In this document: positions 10,301 through 20,650 of the stretch, piece by piece
How the letters are laid out: every line of letters starts with the position of its first letter
How positions within the stretch are numbered: position 1 is the stretch's first letter
Assembly: GCF_047496725.1 (NCBI RefSeq)
Contig: NC_132983.1
Span: forward strand, 1,201,501-1,265,500
DNA: 64,000 bases
Direction of reading: 5' to 3'
From: Anoplolepis gracilipes
Lineage: Eukaryota > Arthropoda > Insecta > Hymenoptera > Formicidae
The notes under the pieces: model-generated
Seen by the model: only the letters and a program-made list of their open reading frames with translations
What the model was told of the DNA's origin: nothing
Database searches by the model: none
Position numbers and translations under genes: made by a program

Positions 10301-13191
10301 CGCCCGACTTTGACATCACATCGGAACACGTGGAGGTTTTGATAAGAACGATACCGTGTGTTCGTTTCACTTTGATAAAACCGCTGCTGCGATTTTTGTC
10401 GGTGACGAACATCGCGTCGCTTCTCCCTTGGGATCTCGACGTCTACCGTACATCACGCACTTTCAAGCTACGCATTTTCGATCTACTGGGTGCTCTGCGA
10501 AATGTCAAAGAATTACAAAGCAGCGAGATGTTCTCCGCTCTGGATTACTTGGAGATGAACACGAAATCGTTGCCGGAGCAGGTAAACGTCCCTGAAGATC
10601 GTATAACAGTTCTCATCAACACCACGAAGATCATGGGTTCCGAGCCGTGCGTAAGCTATCGAAATTTTGTATCAAAGACCGAAAATCTGATACAAATACT
10701 GCCGCCGAATTATCGCTTTCAGACTAATCCGGAGACCGTTTACAATGAATGGGCGTTCATTATTTATATGTCGTCGTTGTTTCTGCACAACATAAAGATG
10801 GACAATACTATGAAGAACGCCTTCAAAGCCTGTGTAGATAATATGCACAAGTTTGATAAGGAACAGCTTTTCAATCACATAATTACCGAATTAAATAGTA
10901 TGCCGTTCGAGCAGTTTACACCGCTAAGATTATACACATTAAGTCACGTGAACGCTCTGACCGCGCCCATCAAAGATGTTTATCGCGGTTTCCTTCAGGG
11001 AACAATATACACCTTGATCCGCGTGACGATGAGAGAATTTATCCATAGACCAGAGTTGATCGGGAGCAAATCGGTAATTAACGACATGGAAGTGTTTCTG
11101 CACGATTACATGTTGTTGAAGCTTAAAAAAAATCAGACGTATCACGAGAAGCCGACACTATATGACATCGACCTGGCCATTGGAGAAATTCCCAACGATC
11201 GCAAGTACGACGATCTCAAAGTGTTTTTACGATGTCAGGAGATACAAACGCCGGTCATGGAGAGGAACTTGTTGCCGGACGACACGCCGAAACAGTTGCT
11301 CATGGAGTTGATAAAAGTGGCCGAGAAGAGCGACATAGACGAAAAGGTACGAAAAAGTATCGTGACCCTCAAACCGGAGGTCGCACGTGGCATTCGTGAG
11401 GAGGAGGTGGACTATGTGTTGAAACAGTTACGCGACTACAGGTACCACGCGAGGAAATTGCAAGCTATCAGAAGATATCTTTTGCGAGTTGGACTTCAGT
11501 CTGTCCTAATGAACAATACAGAAAGCGATTTTCGTACGGCGTATCCCACCTATAATCAAAGACTGAATATGTTGAACGAACGTTTACTGAATGGTGTATC
11601 CAGTCAACTAAATGACAGCGAGTTTCAAACTGAGCTGAAGTACCTGAACCGTATTCTGCACAACGAAGTTAGAATCGACATGATGCCGCGAACGATGGAC
11701 GATATCAATATGCAGTCACTGTTCCTCGCGTTGCCAAAGACGAAGGATGAAAGAATCATTCGCGGCGTCATCAAGTTCTTTTCCGTTCCCGATCTGCTGC
11801 GTCGACTGAATCTACCCAGAGATCCATTCGAGTACGTGACCAAGGGTCGACTTTTGCAGGCCATCATGGACCTGGGCCAGGAGCTAGAGAGCGTGCAACA
11901 GGATCCCGTACAGCAGGAGGCCCTCGAGTACTTTAGGGACAAGATAATCATCAATGGACCCGGCGCGCAGTCGATCGAGCTTAAGAAAAACGCGCGCGGC
12001 TCCAACGTAGACGTGGACACGTACGGCGTGATGCGCGCCATCAATTACACAAAGGTGAACGAGAGCAACGCGGTGGACGTGGCGACGTTCCTCGACCGCA
12101 AGTACGATAGGCTCGTGTACGCCATGAGTTTCAATCACATGGCGTACGCGACGAGGGGCGCGTACCTGAAGGCGCTGTTCGAGCATCTCGTCAACATTTC
12201 CCAAGTGCCGGACGACGCGAAGAAGCTGATGAAGATGTTGATACCGGCAGTGAGACTGGACGGTCCGGGAGAGGAAAGCATCGATCTCAACGTCGACGTC
12301 GTTCATGAGGAAGCGACGTTCCAGGCGAGGATGTTCGCAGACGCAGGTCCACCAGTCGCTCGTTTCGGCAGGAACATGGTCTCGCACGATTTCCAGGAAA
12401 ACAAAGACTCGTTAAAGGCCGCCGTCGATTATATGCTCGAGACCATCTCGTCGTCCGAGGAGGAAAATCTCGACAAAGTCACCGGTCAGGATAACACTTA
12501 CATAGACAAGACTCGCATCGTCATTGGTGCTCCACAGCATCAGCATGATATCGCCCGACAAAGGAAAAATTTCAAGTCATCTCGATTTGAAGAGAACTCG
12601 TTTCGGACAAAGAGATCATCGAACGAGCACAGGACAAAGATCGCGAAAACGAAGAAGGATAGTCAGTCCACAGCTTCGTTGGTTGACAATATTGTTTTCG
12701 AGATCCCTATCAAACATAATAAGGCGATGAAAAAAGGCGGAACTGAATCGAAGATTGACTCGAGTCGAGAATCAAATAATCTTGGCTACTTTAACAGCGA
12801 AGACGCCGACAGCTCGATTAAATCGCGGAAGAAGACAGTTGAATCTCTTCTGTCGCGAAATTCGTTATCCGAGAAACTGCCAAAGAAGTCACAAAATCGA
12901 AAACATGACAAGTCGGTGTCCTCAAGAATTCTCCTGCAACCGGACAGTACTGACGTCGACGATGATCTCAACGGAAGTTCGCCGATTGCCAGGATGCTCC
13001 GCGACATGTTGTTAAGAGACGAAGAGAAGCTGTCTCTTCTGAAGGAGCTGATGGCGGAGCAGACGAATACCGGTGAGAGTAAGAAAACCGTGAAGAAAGA
13101 TCTTAGTAGACATACGAAGAGAGAGAGGAAAGAGGAAGGGAAAAAGAAATCATCAACTAAATCTTATGAGATACCGTTTATTGATTATTGA
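4136..13191 (+). CDS. Giant secreted or membrane-anchored helical-repeat protein, about 2932 aa, unknown family
   Basis: Three coding exons, 4136-4324, 4412-4438 and 4609-13191, all join in phase 0. Donors are TCG|GTGAGC and CAG|GTACAA; acceptors are TTTCTAG and GATTATAG. The start is the only Met of exon 1, with an in-frame TAG directly before it. Residues 1-37 are basic, 38-55 form a hydrophobic core, and SVA|E at 56-59 is a possible signal-peptidase site. The body is Leu/Lys/Asp-rich and mostly helical. It repeats a module built around D..xLLxxLP, then PLKxFL, then LLxxLPxxFxL, clearest at residues 1441-2110. From about residue 2670 the chain is charged and low-complexity (Lys/Ser/Glu), with a furin-like RTKR at 2738-2741. 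No enzyme motif or known domain is recognised. A structural extracellular protein is possible but unproven. The 8.58 kb last exon has no stop, and most of the coding sequence is intronless. Confidence 0.88.
4412..4438 (+). other. 27-nt micro-exon (exon 2) of the giant-protein gene
   Basis: A polypyrimidine run and TTTCTAG precede CCAACACAA, and CAG|GTACAA follows. The exon codes exactly nine residues (PTQILAEKQ) in phase 0 on both sides, so inclusion or skipping keeps the frame. Without it, exon 1 (ending QAS) would join exon 3 (starting NSRGGKYYD). It sits right after the predicted signal peptide. Confidence 0.65.
8713..10720 (+). repeat. Core tandem array of ~90-residue protein modules
   Basis: Within the giant exon, modules begin at about residues 1441, 1529, 1631, 1709, 1804, 1890, 1978 and 2069, a mean spacing of about 90 residues. 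Each starts with an acidic residue, then a Leu/Ile pair and LP or IP, as in DLVPLLNILP, DIRSIIEEIP, EIERLILPLP and HVEVLIRTIP. A Leu/Lys segment follows, then LLP.xF, as in LIKLLPGNFNI, VVSSLPMNFQL and LMPYLPIHFNL. The 102-residue gap at 1529-1631 holds an insert rich in Arg, Lys and Ser near 1608-1630. More divergent modules occur upstream, for example near 6361, 6889 and 7406. DNA identity between modules is low, so the array is old. Confidence 0.75.
12430..13188 (+). other. Charged low-complexity C-terminal tail of the giant protein
   Basis: From about residue 2680 the translation changes from Leu-rich modules to a Ser/Lys/Glu/Asp/Arg-rich disordered composition that runs to the end (IPFIDY). 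A furin-type RTKR|SS site lies at residues 2738-2743 (nt 12604-12621), and several Lys/Arg-rich stretches follow. If secreted, the tail could be cleaved off by a proprotein convertase. Confidence 0.6.
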
Positions 13192-13308
13192 AGAATCGTC
13201 GGTTGTCATCATATTTATTAGATACTCTAATCTTGTAAATAATCAAGCGTCACCTTTGATATTACAAGGCAGCTTTCTCGAAGTAGATTACGCTTTGTTA
13301 GTATTTAT

Positions 13309-13314
13309 AATAAA
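13309..13314 (+). terminator. Polyadenylation signal AATAAA of the giant-protein gene
   Basis: A canonical AATAAA lies 118 bases after the TGA stop at 13189-13191, implying a short 3' UTR ending near 13330-13340. Confidence 0.7.
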
Positions 13315-13483
13315 GTTACTTTAATATTTTTAAAACAACAACAAACCTAATCGAGTGAGGTTTGCATAACTCTTGCTTCTAAAACTCAATGTCGAAAGAG
13401 AGGGACAGGAACATACACAGCTACGGTCGGCGACGCGTACACATAGGGGCAAGAGTGACGAGAGCAGAAGAGAAACAGAAAGA

Positions 13484-13495
13484 AAGAGAGAGAGA

Positions 13496-13549
<54 letters not shown>
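13484..13549. repeat. (GA)n microsatellite
   Basis: About 66 bases of nearly pure GA, with two GGG interruptions. Confidence 0.95.
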
Positions 13550-13550
<1 letters not shown>

Positions 13551-13819
13551 TGAGAAAGACATGGACCGTTTATGTACTCGACACGATACAGAGGTGGAAG
13601 GAGGTACACGTGACACAGACGTCACATTAGATTTGAAGACTAGACGTGTACACCGGTACAAACGTATCTCACAGAGATCTCGCGTACCACCTCCCCTCCC
13701 TCTTTCCCCTCCCCCGCGTTTCCCTTCATCCTTTCGCCCCCGGGCCGAGCACTTCGCTTTTCGGCGGCCGCGGCTGCGGCTTCAGATACCGCGGAAGATA
13801 ATCTCTCTCCAGAGCAAAA

Positions 13820-13824
<5 letters not shown>

Positions 13825-13851
<27 letters not shown>
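13825..13851. repeat. (GA)n microsatellite
   Basis: About 27 bases of pure GA. Confidence 0.9.
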
Positions 13852-13977
13852 TATCTTTGCCAAACAGCGTGAACGGCTAAAACCCTTGCCCGGATAATAT
13901 AGATAACATTCAACTCTCCTCCCCCCTTCTCTACCGCTGGTTTACCCCGGTGATTCTGTCTCTCTTTCCCTCGTGCG

Positions 13978-13980
<3 letters not shown>

Positions 13981-14048
<68 letters not shown>
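13981..14048. repeat. (CT)n microsatellite
   Basis: About 68 bases of uninterrupted CT, opposite in strand sense to the two GA tracts just upstream. Confidence 0.95.
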
Positions 14049-14051
<3 letters not shown>

Positions 14052-14745
14052 CTGAAGGCGACTGAATTCAATAATGCGCCCGTGTGTACGAGGCTTGAAT
14101 GAGGGCATTGTTGGCCCCTTGAACCAGTATGTACTCTCTCCCGAGCTCTCTCTTTCTCTCCCAGCAAGCTACGATTCCCCGGCCCCCGCGTCAGCGTTCA
14201 ATCTATTTATCTCTTCATCTGAGTGTGTTCTCCTGTCCTCCTTTATCTCGGGAAGGTGAGTCGTCTCATACATACACATGAACCGTTCAGGACATATGTA
14301 TGCGAGAGTTCCGCGAATGATTCTTTCTCGCGACAATATATTGTGTCCGGAAGGCCTTCTCTTGATTTCGATCCTCGTTTGATCTCTTGTACGGATTTTA
14401 ATAATTTTCCTACCCAAAGAGGATTATGGCTTTCTCAGGTTGTGAGAAATTACTTTGTTTGTTGCGATTGTTTAATTATTACACCATCATTATCTCCGAT
14501 TCGCGTACAACTAACCGGCTCGCCTCGATGAGTCTTTAACACTTGGCTCATTTATAATAATACGTTATTAACGTCATCTAATAATACGTTTCCTCCATCC
14601 TGACTGAAAATTGCTTAGTCTAACGCCTTTAAGAGACCTCGCGCATCTTCGATCTCAGGTATTTTCCTTCGCGGTAACGTTAAACAATTATGTACCTCGA
14701 ACAAAATCTGATGGAAGGCGCAAAACGCTTTGAGCGATCATGGAC

Positions 14746-14788
14746 CTCCCTCTCCCTCTCCCTCTCCTTCTCTCTCTCTCTCTCTCTC
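14746..14788. repeat. CCCTCT / (CT)n simple repeat
   Basis: Three to four CCCTCT hexamers passing into a CT dinucleotide run. Confidence 0.85.
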
Positions 14789-15744
14789 CTCCCGTTCCTC
14801 ACGTTGATCACGAAGTTGCCTAAAGCGTTGCAATAAGCCATAAAGATACCGCGGCGGATACCGGTGTATGTACGGCGAGAGCCCTTCCTTATAAAGATAT
14901 GTGTATCCTGCATCGAGAATAATTATATAGACGCGTGCACGGTCCGTAAACCAGCAGATTCGTACCGCAGATGCACCCTCGATGCACCAAGTCCTCCTCC
15001 TCCTCTCTCTCGTTCTCCTCCAATCTTATCGCGCTCCGCGCGCAACTCGACGCGCGCGTTTATCGACGTCTTAACGATGCCTTTCACCCTTTCACCCTTC
15101 TTCCTCGTCAAGGAAGCGCGGCCATGAGAAAAAAAAGGCAAAGGCACGGATTAAATTTTTTTTTATTTTCAATTAACACCGATGAAGAATATCCCGACAT
15201 TTATAATCGTGCTTGATGAACGTGGAAAGAAAATCTCGAAAACGTTTACTTTTTCCTCGTGATGTGAAAAATAGATACTTTTTTTTCACGTTTTAACCTG
15301 GGTCAAAATTTTTTTATCTTGCAATTTAATAAAAAAAAAAGATATAAAATATAGTAATTATTTTATTAATGTAAAATATTAAATATATAATTAAGATAAA
15401 ATATTAAAATAGATTATCTATTACAATTTTATTTGCATTTAAAATTTAATATGTAAAAAAAGAAGATTATTTTTATGTATTTTGTTATGTATTATGTTAT
15501 TTTATGTCAAAAAAGTTTTATTATAATTAAAGTTAAGTTTGTGATCAGATCCTTTAATTTTTAAAAGAAATTTATATTGCGTTGATTTATTAATTAATTA
15601 ATAATTAAATATTCATAGCTAAAGGTGAAGTCTATTACAGAAAAAGTGCGAATTAGAAACTACTAATAAATAAGTTTCAATTATATTTAATTAAATTTAA
15701 AGATTTTTCAAGCCGAGTATGAATATGATGTAAAAATTGACAAA

Positions 15745-16175
15745 TTTGAAATGACAGAATTAATCGCTCAAAAAAATGATCTTGCAATTATAATAAAAAT
15801 GTTCTGGGTGCGAAAAATTAACCAAGGTAGATAAATGATTAGCAAATACTGTGATACCACATACGTTTTGTACTTAATCAATTTAAATGACAGAGACGGA
15901 ATTTATATCTGTGTGTATTATTAGTGTAATTTAGAAAGAAAATTTTTCTATTATGTCTATCTTTTTAAGGACAATTATATTTGTGATTAATATTTGGCAA
16001 TGGGATCTAAATTTTCTAGAGATATTGCTAGAATATTACTGCTATAAATTCTATATGTGACAAACAATATTCTAGTAGATACAAAAAGTAGCGATAAATT
16101 TTAATTATGACATCTAGAAATCTATCTATTATACATTAGCAAAATATTTTTTTGAGTAATAGCTGTCACAATTAA
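15745..16175. repeat. Dispersed AT-rich repeat, copy 1 (partner at 25630-25985)
   Basis: It shares many long identical words in the same order with 25630-25985, such as GGGATCTAAATTTTCTAG, CTATATGTGACAAACAATAT and AGCGATAAATTTTAATT. Small indels separate the copies. No coding capacity is seen, so it is probably a decayed non-autonomous element. Confidence 0.8.
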
Positions 16176-16627
16176 AACATTTCGATTTTTCCAAAAATTT
16201 AAGTATGTACATACTTTTAATTTATCAATTTTGATGGTTGATTGTTAGATTCATATAATAGATAACTTAAAAATCTTTAATTTTATATAATATTATTTGA
16301 TAAATTTGCAATAAATTTAATTCACAATTTTTCTTGATCTCATATTAAATAAATCCCATATTTAAATCATGAATACTTGCCTTTCGACTATAATCGACAT
16401 AGCACATTCTTGAAAGTTGAAAATACAAACAATATATGTATATAACTTTGATTGCTACAAAATTTCTCCATCACGTCACATAATCATAATATAAAATACA
16501 TTATATGATGAAATAAAAAGGTTTTTTTTTATCATTTTAATTACATGTTTCAATTGTGATATAATAAAACAATTTGAAAGTCGGAATCGTAAAAAAAACT
16601 GCGAAAACTAACTACTCTTTGTCTTGT

Positions 16628-16650
16628 AAAAAAAAAAAAAAAAAAAAAAA
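16628..16650. repeat. Poly-A tract
   Basis: A homopolymer run of 23 A. There is no clear upstream retroelement to which it could be the tail. Confidence 0.9.
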
Positions 16651-17097
16651 CAAGTTATTTTTTCACTGCAGTTTCAATCTAAAATATGTATAATGGATTC
16701 TAAAAATTTGTGATAAATATTATTTATATAGAAATTGAGCTCTTATTTTATATCTCAAATAGAAAATAAGCACAGAGAGTAGATAGATTTAAAAAAGAAA
16801 CTCTTTCGTCAAATCTATAAATTAAATATCTAGTTTTAAAAAAGGATACTATTTGAAGTGTCAAAATAACTGTTGGATTAGAGATAAAAATGTACGAGAA
16901 ACCAATTCCCACACAAAATAGTAGAACAAGTTAGTACTGATGAATTTTGACACTTTGTATTTGCAGTGGATATGAAAATTTTTACGCGTAAACGTTTTTG
17001 AAAATTCATCGCGATGGGCCTTCGTTTCTGTGTTAATAAGGACGATCAATGCCGGTTCGCGCAGATGGCGATATCGAATGTAAACGGTCGCAGTGAT

Positions 17098-17133
17098 ACC
17101 TGTCGCGCAGGTGCATCAGGTGCGAGACACCTG
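17098..17133. promoter_or_regulatory. Cluster of CAGGTG/CACCTG E-boxes
   Basis: CAGGTG occurs at 17108-17113 and 17117-17122, CACCTG at 17128-17133, and a partial ACCTG at 17098-17102, all within 36 bases. CAGGTG is the core bound by Snail/Scratch-type zinc fingers and by some bHLH dimers. Function is inferred from motif density only. Confidence 0.4.
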
Positions 17134-17646
17134 AGGCCGACATTTAACCGCCTGTCCCGCTCGACTTATCGATATCGCGTTCGATCGACTTTGGACTCGA
17201 TAACGACTATTTTCCCATTAAAATCAGACAAGAAAAACCGAAAAGGGAGTCGCCGTCGACTTGAAATCGCGAACAAGTAATACAAAACTTAAAAACGCGT
17301 CAACCTGCGTCTTGGTTTTTTGCTCCGGAAGCTTGTATATATAATTAAAGACAATTAATGATATTACGAGGTAAACTCTTTCGAGTTGGACGTAATTGCG
17401 AGATCACGCTAATTATGCGACGACCTGCCTATTTCCATGACGGACGCTCGTAAATTCTGGGCACGTCGTAAATTACCGGTACCCTCGTATATCCATCTCC
17501 TCCCTCTCCCTCCCATCATTCCCGATACATACATTAAATAATAATTACATTAATGCACCGCGTACATACACGCGATGCAGCCAACACGTGTGTCACTAAC
17601 GTCCACCATTGTTTCTTCTTAAAAGTCGCAAAAGAAAAAAAATTAA

Positions 17647-17664
17647 TCTGTCAGATTTGACAGA
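17647..17664. promoter_or_regulatory. Inverted TGTCA/TGACA pair (TALE homeodomain-like)
   Basis: TCTGTCA, a 4-base spacer, then TGACAGA form a perfect inverted repeat. TGACAG is the core site of Meis/Homothorax and TGIF proteins. A palindromic pair could bind a dimer. Confidence 0.3.
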
Positions 17665-17676
17665 TCCAACGATTAA

Positions 17677-17822
17677 AGGCGCCTTTTCATGTCGATGCTA
17701 AGTACTCATTTTTACCGTCAACAGACCAAAAGTGACGAATCTTTAATTTATCATGTGACGTCTTTGGACATAGATGTTACATGCTAAAAGTGAGCGCCGA
17801 GCGTCAATACGAAAAGGCGCCT
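17677..17822. repeat. Short element with inverted AGGCGCCTTTTC ends
   Basis: AGGCGCCTTTTC at 17677 and its reverse complement GAAAAGGCGCCT ending at 17822 bracket about 146 bases. Partial inverted similarity extends about ten bases further inward. It may be a very small inverted-repeat element or a structured regulatory segment. Confidence 0.35.
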
Positions 17823-18369
17823 CTAGGCTCTCATCTGGGCGCGTGCTTAATACGCATGGGGTATAATTTACGTTTATCACCGCGGGAGGAAACCCAAAGG
17901 TAAATCGAATCGGTCGTCGAAGGCATCACTGTTTACAGAGCTTAACGTGGTATGGGCTGATTGTTCGCAACAATGGTCTCGCATTACGAGCTTCTCATTA
18001 TGTCGGTGCCAACTCTTTTTGTTCGCGCGGCGGATTAAGGGCCGCTTCGTCGCAGTCGGGGACCTGTCCCTTTCCCGAAGGTCCGAAAGGCGTACGGTAG
18101 GTAAATGGAACACACGAAGTTCTTAGGGAAGACCTTTCGAGTGAGCGAGCGCAAAAATGGAATCGTCGTCCACTCGATGCCTCAATACCTGAGACAAATG
18201 CAACGGTTTTTCCAGTGTTGGGCCAACGACACTTTTCCTAGGATTTCGGGGATTTCACCGACGCGACGAAGCGATCGCGCGGGGAAGTCTCCTCCCTGAG
18301 GATTTCGTCGATCCTACATTGGGATAAGGTCATCGTGGCGCCACAAAAGTGCCATAGATATATTGCTAT

Positions 18370-18370
<1 letters not shown>

Positions 18371-18401
<31 letters not shown>
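18371..18401. repeat. (GA)n microsatellite
   Basis: About 31 bases of GA with one AAA interruption. Confidence 0.9.
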
Positions 18402-19689
18402 CTACAGAGCTTTCTTTATTTTTTCAGGGTACAATGAACTCGTATTTCTTCACGATAAGTGTTTCTTTCAACAATTAAGATTTCTTCAGCGAAATTGTAT
18501 TAAAATTTTTGAACAAGATTTTTTAGTACATATTCAAGTTGAAATTTTGCTTTTGTTAAAAAAAAATTCCTGTTTATGAGAGATTTAGAAAAAAATTTTT
18601 AGTGAAATTATAGATTAAATAATTGTAAAAGAAGGTAAGTTGTCTAAATCACAATATGAAAAAAATATTAGATTGAAAATTGAGACCAAAAGTAAAGTTT
18701 GACTTGGATATAGTTTTAATTAAAACTCCTTCTTTAAACCTTCAAAATAAAAAATCATTGGCCTACTATTACTTATTTAATAGAGCACAAGTATCTATAT
18801 AAAGTAAAAACTCACAATATAAATTCCTACATAAATTAAATTTTCTCGCGTTTGTAGATTTTACATTATATAGTGGATTATTTGGTATAGGAATTAAGTT
18901 TTTACTTTGTACTTTAAATAGACAGTAAATAAAAAATTTCCTGCTTATATTAGAGATTTAGAAGAAAAGTTTTTCGTAAAAACTATAAATTAAATAATTT
19001 TAAAAAAAGATAAGCTGTTTGATTAAAATATGAAAATAAATATTAGATTGAAAATTAGACCAAAAATAAATTTACCTATAAAAGCTATTGATATGAAAAA
19101 ATTAAAATTGAAAATGGGAGCAAAATTTCGATTCGGATAGTTGTTTAAAATTGTAAAGTATAAATACTATAAAATATTTATAAATATAAATATAAAATTG
19201 TCACGCTTGCAATAATAATGGCACGATCCCTCGTGTGCTTGTTGAAGCGATATACCTGAGATAATATATCTAACCTACCTTATGTCGGACACGAGACCTA
19301 AAAGTGTCCGGATTTGTCGCCGAGGATCGTAAAATCCCAACAAGATTCCGATCTTACGATCGGATAACATTGCTGCCGTGGAAATAATGCGCGTTAAGCT
19401 CTCAGAGTCGACGAAACCAAAGATCTTTGTCTCCGCGACAAAGGGAAACTTGGAATTGGCATATATATCGGACATGGAGGATGCGTTTACACAAAACATA
19501 CGATACGACAAGTCTCTCGATGCATCAGAAAAAAAAAAAGGAGAAGGTTAAAATTGAAATGCGTCATCGCGAGTGCCTATAGTCGAACCACTACATCACT
19601 TTCACAAAGGCTTATCCGAGGGAATTCCATAGTTACACCCTTGATCGAAAGTCTCCCACACCCTCAAAGATGGATCCTTCATTCCTCTT
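18402..19689. other. AT-rich intergenic DNA with a local duplication
   Basis: No supported gene. AT-rich to about 19200, where a duplicated pair lies (18566-18700 and 18936-19068), then more mixed composition to 19690. Confidence 0.45.
18566..19068. repeat. Duplicated ~135-bp segment (18566-18700 and 18936-19068)
   Basis: Both segments share TTCCTG.TTAT, GAGATTTAGAA, AAATTAAATAATT, a run ending in ATTAGATTGAAAATT and GACCAAAA in the same order and spacing, about 370 bases apart. They are diverged direct copies. Confidence 0.6.
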
Positions 19690-20650
19690 TAGAAACGAAA
19701 TGCAGAAGGGATGTCACTGTAAGAAATTGCTTAAGAATTCAGACATATTTTTGTAAGTAATGTCAGATAATCTATCTTAATCATCATAGTCATTTTTTTG
19801 GATGTTTAGAATTTTCAAAAAAATACTCAAATTTTCAGACATTCTCCTGAACTTTCAGAAAAACGACTCTGATAATTAAGATTGTCTAAAATTATTTCCA
19901 GGCAGATCTGAAAATTCAGACAAAAATATGTCTGAATTATTAGGCAATTTTTTACTAATTTTTTATAGTTAATTAGCACACATTTAATGCAGTCATTAAC
20001 TAACCGTGTTTATTCTCTTTGTGTTTTCAATTATTTTTTCCTATAAACGAAACGCAGAAGGGATGTCATTAAAAAATTGCTTAAAAATTCAGACACATTT
20101 TTGTCTGAATTTTTGTAGATAATTTCAGATAATCTGTCTTTAATCGTCAGTTATTTTTTTGGAAGTTCAGAATTTTTGACAAAAAGGACAGATTGTCTAA
20201 ACTTATTTTCAGACAAAAATGTGTCTTAATTTTTTGCTAATTTTTTATACTTCATTAACACACATTTAATGGAGAGATTAATTAAACGTGTTTATTTTCT
20301 TTGTACTTTCAATTACATTTTTCCATAAACGAAACGCAGAAAGGGACGTCACTGTAAAAAATTGCTTAAAAATTCAGATATCTTTTCTGAATTTTTGTAG
20401 GTAATTTTTAAAGATGATCTGTTTTTAATCATCAAAATCCTTTTTTGGAAGTTCAGGATTTTTGACAAAGTTTGATGATTAAGACGGATTGTCTGAAATT
20501 ATTTTCAGACAGAACTGAAAATTCAGAGAAAAATGTGTCTGAATTATTATGCAATTTTTTTTACAGTATAGTCAATCAGCACACTTTTAATAAAGACATT
20601 GGTTATCCGTGTCTTTTCTCTTTGTACTTTCAATTACCTTTTCCCATAAA
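19690..20650. repeat. Tandem triplication of a ~290-350-bp TCAGACA-rich element
   Basis: Three successive units begin near 19693, 20047 and 20328. Each starts with AACGAAA.GCAGAA and GG.TGTCA or GACGTCACTG, then AAATTGCTTAA.AATTCAG. Each continues with TTTTTTGGA.GTTCAG and a segment with TTATTTTCAGACA. Many copies of the self-complementary word TTCAGACA...TGTCTGAA give strong hairpin potential. Related sequence is at 26000-26610 and 28400-28622. No transposase is seen. Confidence 0.7.

Larger units (their letters stand above)
13341..15230. other. Gene-free, GC-rich island with GA/CT microsatellites
   Basis: No supported gene. The stretch mixes CpG-rich and pyrimidine-rich segments with large GA or CT tracts at 13484-13549, 13825-13851 and 13981-14048 and a CT-rich run at 14746-14788. 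Long frames here come from the simple repeats. An island just downstream of a gene may be regulatory or hold an unrecognised non-coding exon. Confidence 0.5.
15231..16975. other. AT-rich intergenic DNA with a dispersed repeat
   Basis: Very AT-rich with no supported gene. It contains one copy of a dispersed repeat (15745-16175) and a poly-A run at 16628-16650. Confidence 0.5.
16976..18370. other. GC-enriched non-coding island, candidate regulatory region
   Basis: A mixed-composition, low-repeat stretch between two AT-rich repeat-filled blocks. No open frame looks like a protein. It contains a CAGGTG cluster (17098-17133), a TGTCA inverted pair (17647-17664) and several TAATTA-type homeodomain words near 17340-17460. 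The pattern suits a cis-regulatory element, but this is inference. Confidence 0.4.

Noticed and set aside
13373..14167. Several open frames of 80-110 codons on both strands
   Set aside because: They are driven by GA/CT tracts (poly Arg-Glu or Ser-Leu) and have no normal protein composition.
16628..16650. Poly-A run as the tail of a retrotransposed gene or SINE
   Set aside because: No gene-like or tRNA-like sequence lies on either side and no target duplication could be seen.
17014..17280. 88-codon frame over the E-box cluster
   Set aside because: No protein similarity recognised and no splice context. The segment is better explained as regulatory DNA.
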